Of a stretch of DNA of 5,298 bases, positions 1 to 5,298 are shown piece after piece; position 1 is the stretch's first letter, and the number at the start of each line of letters is the position of its first letter. Where the stretch lies: positions 1 to 5,298 of the forward strand of contig CALDPL010000149.1 of the NCBI GenBank assembly GCA_937911965.1, in the 5' to 3' direction. Origin of the DNA: an uncultured Allomuricauda sp. GTDB lineage: Bacteria > Bacteroidota > Bacteroidia > Flavobacteriales > Flavobacteriaceae. Under the pieces are notes generated by a model, which saw only the letters and a program-made list of their open reading frames with translations, ran no database searches and was not told the DNA's origin. Both the position numbers and the translations under genes were made by a program.

Positions 1-2596
1 GACCTATCTGGAGGGCACCACCTGCGCCCAATTCCTTGCCCTGACCAACCAGCCCCCTGTGGTTGATCCGGTCGGGGACCAGATCATTCCCATGGGAACC
101 GCCTTTGTGCTCGAGGGATCGGCCACGGACCCCGATGCCGGGGATGTGTTGACCTATGCTTGGGAGCAATTGGACAGCGGGGTGGTGACCCGGACCAGTT
201 TTGGACCCGAAAATGCCAGTGGGGCAAATTTCAGGTCCCTGCCCCCGACCACGGACCCCAAGCGTTATTTTCCCAAACTCTCCGAGTTGGCCCTTGGGAA
301 CCTGACCCAGACCCTTCCCGAGGAAGGGAGTGCCTGGGAAACGGTCTCCACCATTGAGCGAGACCTGAATTTTGCACTTACCGTAAGGGACAATGCCCCA
401 GGTGGGGGACAGCTGGTGTCCGACCTGCTGCTGGTCAAGGTAGTCAAGGCCGCGGGCCCCTTTGTGGTCAGTTCCCAGGAGGTGTCCCAGAGTTACGGGG
501 CAGGTTCCCTCCTGGAAATAACATGGGAGGTGGCCAAGACCGATAGATCTCCGATCAATGCCCATACCGTGGATATATTCCTTTCCCTGGACGGGGGACT
601 GAGCTTTCCCATCACCTTGGCCGAAGGGGTATTGAACGATGGCCAACACGAAGTACTGCTTCCCGCCGGGAGCACCAATACGGGAAGGATCATGGTCAAG
701 GCAAGTGACCATGTGTTCTTTGCCATCAATGCCGCCGATTTTATCCTGGAGCCTTCGGAGATGGTGTTGGATTTTGAGGCCCTGGAATACTCGGTCTGCC
801 AGGGGGACGATCTGACCATCCCATTTGGCTATGATGCCCAGGAGACCTTTACGGAGACCACGACTTTTTCGGCCACGGTTCCCACGGGTCTTACGGCCAC
901 TTTCAACCCCCCGACGGCCAATGCCGGGGGGACCCAGGTCCAGTTGACCCTATCCAATACGGCCGCTGTGGCCCCGGGAATCCATGAGATAACGGTGATT
1001 GCCGGCTCGGCCTCCCTCAATAGGGAGATCCCCCTTTCCATCAACATACAGGATGGGAGCTTTGCCCCCTTGACCCAGACATCCCCCCAGGATGGGGCGA
1101 TCGGCGTTCCCTTGGGGATTGAACTCCAATGGGAGGAACAGGAAGCTGCCACGGGGTATCGGGTCGAAATCGCCAGGGATGCGGGCTTTTCCGATATTGT
1201 GGAGACTGCGGAGTTGCCCCTTGACTTTTACGCCCCTTCCAACCTTTTGGAGGAAACCCAGTACTTTTGGAGGGTAAGGCCCCAGAACGATTGCGACATG
1301 GGGGATTTTGCCGGTCCCTTTTCCTTTACCACCACCCAGGTCAATTGCCAGCCTTTCGTGGCCAAGGGACTGCCCATTGACATTCCCTCAACGATGAGCA
1401 GTACCCGAAGCAGCAGCATCCAAATCTTTGAGGACCTGACCATTTCGGACCTCAATGTGAGCCTGGAATTGGACCATACCTATCTGGCCGACCTGGTCAT
1501 AAGTCTTATTTCCCCCATGGGCACCCGGGTGGTCCTGGTATCCAACAGTTGTGGGGAACTCAACAACATCAACGCGGTATTTGACGATGGGGGGGACCCC
1601 TTGGATTGCTCGGGAACCCCCGCCATTGGGGGAACCGTTGCCCCCTTGGGCTCCCTGGCCTCCCTGAACGGGGAATCGCTGCTCGGGGAATGGGTGCTGG
1701 AAGTCCGGGACACCGCCCCCAGCGACGGGGGCAGCCTGATATCCTTCTCCCTGCAGGCCTGTGTCGAGGGCATTTTCAGGCCCGATCTTGACGGGGACGG
1801 GGTCTTTGACGATGGGGACGACCTCTGTCCGGGAACCCCAAAAGGGGTGGAAGTGGATGTCAACGGCTGTCCGGTATACCGTTTTCCCTCGGACAATTTT
1901 AGCCTGGCCATCCGAAGCGAGAGCTGCAGGAACATGAACAACGGTTCCATCACCATATCCCCTATGAACACCAGTATGACCTATACCGCCACCTTGGTGG
2001 GGGATTTGGGGCCCCGTACTGCGGAATTCAGCAATGAATTCGTGTTTGATGGCCTGAACGCGGACAATTACACCCTCTGCATCACCGGGACCAACGGGGC
2101 CATTGTCTATCAGGAAGTCTGCTATGGAGTGGTGGTCACCCAACCCGACATCCTGGATATGGATGCCTTGGTACAGGCGGGTATTTTGGACCTGTCCCTC
2201 AGGGGTTCGGAATTCTACAATGTGGAACTCAATGGAGAGCTGCATCGGACCACTTCCCCCACCTTGCAACTCAAATTGAGAGAGGGGAACAACACGCTTA
2301 AGGTCTATTCCGATCTGCCCTGCCAAGGCACGATTGAAAAACAGATTTTCCACTCCACAAAGCCCATTTTGTCCCCCAATCCGGTGCAAAGTACCACCAG
2401 GGTCCATCTCAACGGATATGCCGGTAGGGTGGAGATGGAGGTGTTCTCGGTAGACGGACGCTTGGTCCAACGCAAGACCCAACAGGCCGACGGAAACGAT
2501 ATCGAGCTGGATTTGTCCACCCTTCCCAAGGGGGTCTATTACCTGAGACTGGAAAAGGACGGTCTGAGGGAAAGCTTTAAATTTATAAAGAAATGA
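1..2596 (+). CDS. Secreted multidomain protein with T9SS sorting domain; C-terminal part of a probable reprolysin-like metallopeptidase (5' partial)
   Basis: The reading frame is open from base 2 (first residues TYLEGTTCAQF) to a TGA at 2594-2596, giving 864 residues. The GTG at 59 lies inside the gene and is not a start. Counting residues from 59: an Ig/PKD-like module with DPDAGDVLTYAWEQLD (about 1-130); a beta-sandwich module with WEVA and LSLDGG (131-232); an Ig-like module (233-332); an FN3 module ending YFWRVRPQNDC (333-428); a proprotein-convertase P-domain (430-570); a thrombospondin type 3 calcium repeat (576-605); an unnamed beta-rich region with paired Cys (606-765); and a type A T9SS sorting domain (768-845). 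This order is one I know from flavobacterial M12B/reprolysin-like zinc peptidases, whose HExxHxxGxxH catalytic domain precedes it. That domain would lie upstream of the window, so the peptidase call is inferred. The product should be exported by Sec, then secreted or anchored at the surface by T9SS. The stop overlaps the next gene. Confidence 0.85.
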   Translation, partial: TYLEGTTCAQFLALTNQPPVVDPVGDQIIPMGTAFVLEGSATDPDAGDVLTYAWEQLDSGVVTRTSFGPENASGANFRSLPPTTDPKRYFPKLSELALGNLTQTLPEEGSAWETVSTIERDLNFALTVRDNAPGGGQLVSDLLLVKVVKAAGPFVVSSQEVSQSYGAGSLLEITWEVAKTDRSPINAHTVDIFLSLDGGLSFPITLAEGVLNDGQHEVLLPAGSTNTGRIMVKASDHVFFAINAADFILEPSEMVLDFEALEYSVCQGDDLTIPFGYDAQETFTETTTFSATVPTGLTATFNPPTANAGGTQVQLTLSNTAAVAPGIHEITVIAGSASLNREIPLSINIQDGSFAPLTQTSPQDGAIGVPLGIELQWEEQEAATGYRVEIARDAGFSDIVETAELPLDFYAPSNLLEETQYFWRVRPQNDCDMGDFAGPFSFTTTQVNCQPFVAKGLPIDIPSTMSSTRSSSIQIFEDLTISDLNVSLELDHTYLADLVISLISPMGTRVVLVSNSCGELNNINAVFDDGGDPLDCSGTPAIGGTVAPLGSLASLNGESLLGEWVLEVRDTAPSDGGSLISFSLQACVEGIFRPDLDGDGVFDDGDDLCPGTPKGVEVDVNGCPVYRFPSDNFSLAIRSESCRNMNNGSITISPMNTSMTYTATLVGDLGPRTAEFSNEFVFDGLNADNYTLCITGTNGAIVYQEVCYGVVVTQPDILDMDALVQAGILDLSLRGSEFYNVELNGELHRTTSPTLQLKLREGNNTLKVYSDLPCQGTIEKQIFHSTKPILSPNPVQSTTRVHLNGYAGRVEMEVFSVDGRLVQRKTQQADGNDIELDLSTLPKGVYYLRLEKDGLRESFKFIKK
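1346..1768 (+). other. Proprotein convertase P-domain (within the secreted protein)
   Basis: The region begins just after an FN3 module, at NCQPF. It shows the P-domain pattern of an early IQIFEDLTISDLNVSLELDHTY strand pair broken by short turns, then LADLVISLISPMGTRVVL, a central FDD motif, and the closing LLGEWVLEVRDTAPSDGG and ISFSLQAC. In bacterial secreted peptidases such domains follow the catalytic part and aid folding, stability or substrate contact. A single P-domain here fits a secreted protease. No frame break is seen in it. Confidence 0.85.
1784..1873 (+). other. Thrombospondin type 3-like calcium-binding repeat (within the secreted protein)
   Basis: The segment reads DLDGDGVFDDGDDLCPGTP, then ends in VDVNGCP. 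This is the usual Asp-rich type 3 repeat with its two Cys. Such repeats bind calcium and act as rigid spacers between domains of outer-membrane and T9SS-secreted proteins. There is one copy only. Confidence 0.85.
2360..2593 (+). other. Type A T9SS C-terminal sorting domain
   Basis: The last 78 residues have the standard layout of the T9SS type A signal: the LSPNP box at the beginning, VEMEVFSVDGRLVQ in the middle, LDLSTLPKGVYYLRLE near the end, and a basic terminus FKFIKK. In this family the domain directs passage through the outer-membrane T9SS pore and is normally removed on secretion. It marks the whole protein as a T9SS cargo and the organism as a member of the Bacteroidota. Confidence 0.93.
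2593..2596 (+). promoter_or_regulatory. ATGA stop/start overlap (translational coupling)
   Basis: The ATG of the lipoprotein gene (2593-2595) shares two bases with the TGA of the upstream gene (2594-2596). The leader is A/T-rich (AAATTTATAAAGAA) with no clear Shine-Dalgarno, which is usual for Bacteroidota. The overlap makes it likely that ribosomes ending the large gene restart on the small one. Confidence 0.8.
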
Positions 2597-3279
2597 TACG
2601 GAAAATCCCAATCTTGGCCGTATTGGCATTGATCGTTTCCTGCAGTGGGGACGATGGCCCCCCACCAGCTCCGGAAGGGGCAAGCCTGATATTTCCCGAA
2701 CAGAACTCCGAGTGCACCACCGGGACGCCCCTGAACGGGGAGCTGACCCATATTATCTTCCGATGGGAGGCTTCCAAGAATACGGACCGCTATACCCTCA
2801 ATGTGGTGAACCTGGAGACCAATGTTCCACAGACCATTTCAACGGCATCCACCTCGGCATCCCTGTCCCTTGCCAAGGGGACGCCCTACTCATGGACCGT
2901 GATTTCCAGGAACAACAAATCCGAGCAATTGGCCAGCAGCGAGACCTGGTTGTTCTACAACGCAGGGGAACAGACCGGTTATGCGCCCTTCCCGGCCCAA
3001 TTGGTGGGGCCGGGCTCGGGCTCCACCGTTCAGAAAAACTTGGCCGACCAGGTGGTGCTGTCCTGGCAGGGAGCGGATGTGGACGGGGATATTGAGACCT
3101 TCCAGGTCTTTTTCTCCCAGACCAAGCCCCCGACCACATTGATCGGGACCACCAACGCACAGACCATGCAGTTGCCCGTGGATGTGGAATCCAACATAAT
3201 CTATTATTGGAAGGTCATCACCACCGATGCCGTGGGAAACAGTTCGGATTCGGGAATCTTTGAGTTCAGGGTATTCTAG
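2593..3279 (+). CDS. Small lipoprotein with two fibronectin type III-like domains
   Basis: The 228-residue protein starts at the ATG overlapping the previous stop. Residues 1-16 are a short signal peptide (MIRK, then a hydrophobic stretch) ending in the lipobox IVSC, so Cys17 is the probable acylated residue. SGDDG follows Cys17, which resembles the acidic lipoprotein export signal of flavobacteria and suggests, without proving, display on the outer face of the outer membrane. A Pro-rich linker (PPPAP) leads to two FN3-like beta-sandwiches. The first, about 30-125, has FRWEASKNTDRYTLNV and PYSWTVISRN. The second, about 132-228, has VVLSWQGADVDGDIETFQVFF and IIYYWKVITTDAVGN. No catalytic motif is visible, and the exact role is unknown. 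Overlap with the T9SS cargo gene suggests joint expression and a partner or accessory role at the surface. The gene converges on pth. Confidence 0.85.
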   Translation: MIRKIPILAVLALIVSCSGDDGPPPAPEGASLIFPEQNSECTTGTPLNGELTHIIFRWEASKNTDRYTLNVVNLETNVPQTISTASTSASLSLAKGTPYSWTVISRNNKSEQLASSETWLFYNAGEQTGYAPFPAQLVGPGSGSTVQKNLADQVVLSWQGADVDGDIETFQVFFSQTKPPTTLIGTTNAQTMQLPVDVESNIIYYWKVITTDAVGNSSDSGIFEFRVF

Positions 3280-3286
3280 GGAAAGG

Positions 3287-3916
3287 CTACTTGCCGTTGA
3301 AGGTGTTCATGGTATTCTTCACGCCTGCAAAGACGAAGGAACGGATCAGATCGGTCCCCATTCTAAGACGCTCGGGCAAGGCCTTCAATTCTTCCGGATT
3401 CCATTCCCCCAACACATAATCGACTTGCTTGCCCTGGCCAAAATCCGACCCCACCCCAAATCTGAAGCGGTTGTATTGGGCGGTCTGAAGGACTTGTTGA
3501 ATATCCTTCAATCCATTGTGTCCCCCATCGCTGCCCTTGGTCTTGAGCCTGATGGTCCCAAAGGGGAGGTTGATGTCATCGGTGACCACCAAGAGATTCT
3601 CCAAGGGAATGCCCTCCTTGTCCAGCCAGTATTTCACGGCCTTTCCACTCAGGTTCATATAAGTGGAGGGCTTTAAACACAGAACGCTCCTTCCCTTGTG
3701 CCTAAAGCTGGCCAGGGCACCGAGTTTGGCATCCGCAAAGGTGAAATCCTCTTCGGCCGCCAAGGAATCCAGGACCTTGAACCCTATGTTGTGCCGGGTT
3801 TCGGCATACTTGGGGCCAATATTGCCCAGGCCTGCGATGAGAAATTTCTTCATGGGATCTGTTTCTTTCAAATGGGGTCCGGATGCCCCAAAAAGTCTTT
3901 TGATCAGCTTTAGCAC
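3287..3916 (-). CDS. pth: Peptidyl-tRNA hydrolase (aminoacyl-tRNA hydrolase)
   Basis: This cytoplasmic enzyme cleaves the ester bond of peptidyl-tRNA dropped by ribosomes and recycles the tRNA. Counted from the GTG start, family motifs are GLGNIGPKYAETRHNIGF (32-42 carry catalytic Asn32 and His42), KPSTYMNLSGKAV (Asn88), VVTDDINLPFG (Asp113) and GSDGGHNGLKDI (Asn134). These match Asn10, His20, Asn68, Asp93 and Asn114 of the E. coli enzyme, so it should be active. The start is uncertain. GTG at 3916 gives 209 residues with a basic, hydrophobic leader (LKLIKRLFG). ATG at 3853 gives 188 residues starting MKKFLIAGLGN, near the usual ~190. I list the long form because I recall similar leaders in flavobacterial homologues. 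Neither start has a Shine-Dalgarno. The gene follows rplY after a terminator-like hairpin and ends 7 nt from the convergent lipoprotein gene. Confidence 0.95.
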   Translation of the reverse strand: MLKLIKRLFGASGPHLKETDPMKKFLIAGLGNIGPKYAETRHNIGFKVLDSLAAEEDFTFADAKLGALASFRHKGRSVLCLKPSTYMNLSGKAVKYWLDKEGIPLENLLVVTDDINLPFGTIRLKTKGSDGGHNGLKDIQQVLQTAQYNRFRFGVGSDFGQGKQVDYVLGEWNPEELKALPERLRMGTDLIRSFVFAGVKNTMNTFNGK

Positions 3917-3929
3917 TCCGAGAATGGAT

Positions 3930-3983
3930 TTTTGTAAAAATACAAAAGCATCCCAATTTTAGGCTTCTAAAAATAGGGATGCT
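3930..3983 (-). terminator. Intrinsic terminator of the prs-rplY transcript
   Basis: Read on the minus strand, AGCATCCC (3983-3976) pairs perfectly with GGGATGCT (3954-3947). Inside it a second stem forms between TTTTAG (3972-3967) and CTAAAA (3962-3957), closed by a 4-nt loop, with a few unpaired bases between the two stems. The T-rich tract TTTTGTATTTTT (3947-3936) follows at once. The plus-strand side has no T tract, so it acts in the rplY direction. A weaker inverted repeat, TTTTGTA/TACAAAA (3947-3941 with 3936-3930), lies on the tract itself. Some read-through or a separate promoter is needed to express pth. No clear Bacteroidota -7 motif (TAnnTTTG) was found. Confidence 0.75.
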
Positions 3984-4690
3984 CTTGTGTATGGGTTAAA
4001 AGGGCTACTCTTTGGCAGCGGCTTCCGGGGCATCCCCGGCCGCTCCTTCTGCACCTTGCCGCAGTGACGACAGATGCGAAAACCGCGGCGGGAGAGCTCG
4101 CCTTCTGCTCCTTCTTCCTCATCCCCTTCCTCATCGGCGATGGATGTTCTGGAAGCTTTCACCTGAACGATGGCAGTGGAGTCGGGGTGAAGGATGGTAT
4201 AATCATCGTTCAACACGGTTTCCACGGCAATGGTTCCCCCGATTCTCAACTTGGAGATATCCACGGTGATAAAGTCGGGAAGCAGGTTGGGCAGTGCCTT
4301 GATGGAAAGCTTTCTCTTTCTGAAAAGCAAACGCCCCCCGTTCCTTACCCCGGGGGAAGTTCCCTCCAGACGTACCGGAATGTCAATGGTCACGGGCTTG
4401 TCGCTGAAGAGTTGGTAAAAATCCACATGCAGGATCTTGTCCGTTACGGGGTGGAATTGGATGTCCTGTAGAACGGCATCCAGTTTTTCTCCATTGCCCA
4501 GATCAATCACAGCGGTGTGTGCGTTCGGGGTATAGACCAGGTTCTTGAACGACAGTTCATCTGCTGAAAAATGCAATGGTTTCTCCCCTCCGTACAAAAC
4601 GCAAGGGACCTTGCCAGCATTACGTAGGGCCTTGGTGGCTACCTTGCCCACGCTTTCTCTTTGGGATCCTTTGATTGTAATTGACTTCAT
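3959..4690 (-). CDS. rplY: 50S ribosomal protein L25 / general stress protein Ctc, with frameshifted C-terminal tail
   Basis: L25 binds 5S rRNA in the large ribosomal subunit, and this long two-domain form is the Ctc/TL5 type. Residues 1-92 form the L25 domain ([25 protein letters not shown]). About 95-178 form the TL5 C-terminal domain ([25 protein letters not shown]). An acidic tail begins at 184 ([13 protein letters not shown]). From residue 199 the frame changes character to Arg/Cys-rich ([14 protein letters not shown]) and runs on to a TAA at 3961-3959, inside the terminator hairpin. The normal ending is intact in another frame at 4055-4005, so the 243-residue ORF is almost certainly a frameshifted version of a protein of about 228 residues. 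The two folded domains are complete, so ribosome binding probably survives. The start is the ATG at 4690, 15 nt after the prs stop, behind an A-rich leader. Confidence 0.9.
   Translation of the reverse strand: MKSITIKGSQRESVGKVATKALRNAGKVPCVLYGGEKPLHFSADELSFKNLVYTPNAHTAVIDLGNGEKLDAVLQDIQFHPVTDKILHVDFYQLFSDKPVTIDIPVRLEGTSPGVRNGGRLLFRKRKLSIKALPNLLPDFITVDISKLRIGGTIAVETVLNDDYTILHPDSTAIVQVKASRTSIADEEGDEEEGAEGELSRRGFRICRHCGKVQKERPGMPRKPLPKSSPFNPYTRASLFLEA
4005..4055 (-). other. Out-of-frame original 3' end of rplY
   Basis: Sixteen codons and a TAG read [16 protein letters not shown], the Ala/Glu-rich ending expected for a Bacteroidota L25/Ctc tail. They lie in the -1 frame relative to the open frame from 4690. 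GGTGCAGAAGG here echoes GGAGCAGAAGG at 4111-4101, which encodes GAEG in the current frame. The TAG ends 22 nt before the terminator stem, a normal distance, whereas the current stop lies inside the stem-loop. Confidence 0.75.
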
Positions 4691-4705
4691 TTTTATTTAT
4701 TTGAT
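4691..4705 (-). promoter_or_regulatory. Short A-rich leader between prs and rplY
   Basis: The 15 bases between the prs TAA and the rplY ATG read ATCAAATAAATAAAA on the minus strand. There is no terminator and no room for a promoter with its -33 element outside prs coding sequence. The genes are therefore probably co-transcribed. The A-rich leader is the usual Bacteroidota translation start context. Confidence 0.6.
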
Positions 4706-5298
4706 TTACATTAAAAACTTGGAGGATATCGAGGTGTTGTGGTGCACTCGGTGCATGACGTCCGCAAAAAGGTCCGCACAGCTCAATACCCTTATTTTCC
4801 TTTGGTTGTGATCGATCGGAATGGAATCCGTGATTATAAGTTCCGTCAATCTTGATTTTTCGATCTTCTCATGCGCGTTTCCCGATAACAACCCGTGGGT
4901 GGTGATGGCACGTACGCTCAGGGCACCGCGCTCCATCATCAGGTCCGCGGCCTTGGTCAGGGTCCCGGCGGTGTCCACCATATCGTCGACCAGTACCACA
5001 TTTTTTCCTTCCACATCCCCGATGAGTTCCATATGGGTGATCACATTGGCCTTTTCCCGTTGTTTGTAACAGATTACCACATCGCACTCCAAGGCCCTGG
5101 AATAGGCATAGGCCCTTTTGGATCCGCCCATGTCAGGGGAAGCGATGCAGAGGTTGTCCAGGTTCAATTCCTTGAGGTAGGGGAGGAAGAGGGTGGAAGC
5201 GTACAGATGGTCCACGGGCTTTTCGAAGAAGCCCTGGATCTGATCGGCGTGCAGGTCGACCGTCAGCACGCCGTCGGCGCCGGCGGCGGTGAACATCT
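4706..5298 (-). CDS. prs: Ribose-phosphate pyrophosphokinase (PRPP synthase), C-terminal part (5' partial)
   Basis: The enzyme makes phosphoribosyl pyrophosphate from ribose 5-phosphate and ATP, the precursor of purine, pyrimidine, histidine, tryptophan and NAD synthesis. The frame is open to the window edge, and the first ATG (5296) is internal. About 196 residues of an expected ~313 are present. Counted from that Met: the PRPP synthase signature DLHADQIQGFFEKPVD (14-29) with its catalytic His; SPDMGGSKRA (53-62); the flexible-loop KQREKANV (78-85), which keeps the Lys and second Arg of the E. coli KRR motif; and the PRPP-binding loop VVLVDDMVDTAGTLT (100-114). The end, SISSKFLM, is typical. 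No damage is seen. It lies first in the prs-rplY run, and its promoter is outside the window. Confidence 0.96.
   Translation of the reverse strand, partial: MFTAAGADGVLTVDLHADQIQGFFEKPVDHLYASTLFLPYLKELNLDNLCIASPDMGGSKRAYAYSRALECDVVICYKQREKANVITHMELIGDVEGKNVVLVDDMVDTAGTLTKAADLMMERGALSVRAITTHGLLSGNAHEKIEKSRLTELIITDSIPIDHNQRKIRVLSCADLFADVMHRVHHNTSISSKFLM

Noticed and set aside
59..61. GTG at 59 as the start of the secreted protein.
   Set aside because: The frame is open upstream to the window edge and the upstream residues fit the same protein. No signal peptide follows the GTG.
1589..1595. Run of seven G in the P-domain region as a phase-variation tract.
   Set aside because: It encodes GG in frame within DDGGDP, a normal P-domain stretch, and is short. 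Nothing suggests switching.
1388..2683. 431-residue open frame on the minus strand opposite the secreted protein.
   Set aside because: The plus-strand frame has clear domains throughout (P-domain, type 3 repeat, sorting domain). The antisense protein has low-complexity Gly/His/Val-rich sequence with no recognisable motif, as expected from GC-rich DNA.
3247..3258. GATTCGGGAATC inverted repeat near the lipoprotein stop as a terminator.
   Set aside because: The stem is only 4-5 bp within coding sequence and is followed by TTTGAG, not a T run.
3936..3960. Promoter for pth within the rplY-pth gap.
   Set aside because: The nearest match to the Bacteroidota -7 motif (TGCTTTTG) deviates from TAnnTTTG and coincides with the terminator T tract. 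No -33 element was convincing.
4050..4062. Programmed -1 ribosomal frameshift in rplY.
   Set aside because: No slippery heptamer of the X XXY YYZ type lies before the frame change and no stimulatory element is clear. The Arg/Cys-rich segment is also unlike L25 in every gene-strand frame, which a ribosomal shift would not explain.
4064..4471. Plus-strand open frame starting [13 protein letters not shown] opposite rplY.
   Set aside because: Most of it is the complement of well-conserved L25 coding sequence. Its first residues matter only as evidence for a flipped segment, not as a gene.

Overview
The window carries five genes typical of a marine or soil flavobacterium (Bacteroidota). The main evidence is a C-terminal type IX secretion (T9SS) sorting domain, which is restricted to the Bacteroidota. 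Supporting evidence is a lipoprotein with Ser/Asp/Gly directly after the acylated Cys, start codons preceded by A-rich leaders rather than Shine-Dalgarno sequences, and the cluster prs - rplY - pth. The DNA looks GC-rich for a flavobacterium, so a Robiginitalea-like genus is possible, but this is only an impression.

Left half, plus strand (1-3279): the C-terminal 864 residues of a large secreted multidomain protein, most likely the non-catalytic part of a reprolysin-like zinc metallopeptidase. It runs through Ig/PKD-like, FN3, P-domain and thrombospondin type 3 modules to a T9SS sorting domain. Its stop codon overlaps, as ATGA, the start of a small lipoprotein built of two FN3-like domains. 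The two genes look like one transcription unit for a surface or secreted function.

Right half, minus strand (5298-3287): three housekeeping genes, in transcription order prs (5' part outside the window), rplY (L25/Ctc) and pth (peptidyl-tRNA hydrolase). prs and rplY are 15 nt apart. A hairpin with a T-rich tract separates rplY from pth. The pth and lipoprotein genes converge with only 7 nt between their stop codons. No stretch over 300 bases lacks a gene.

The most unusual point is the 3' end of rplY. The first ~198 codons are normal, but the open frame then turns into an Arg/Cys-rich tail and runs on into its own terminator hairpin. The expected Ala/Glu-rich ending ([20 protein letters not shown]) is intact in another frame, with its stop 22 nt before the hairpin. 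The roughly 41-42 nt between the two parts read, on the opposite strand, as a plausible acidic/Ala-rich tail segment. This suggests a micro-inversion with net loss of one base. It could be a real mutation or an assembly artefact. I see no mobile element, CRISPR array, RNA gene or novel multi-gene system.
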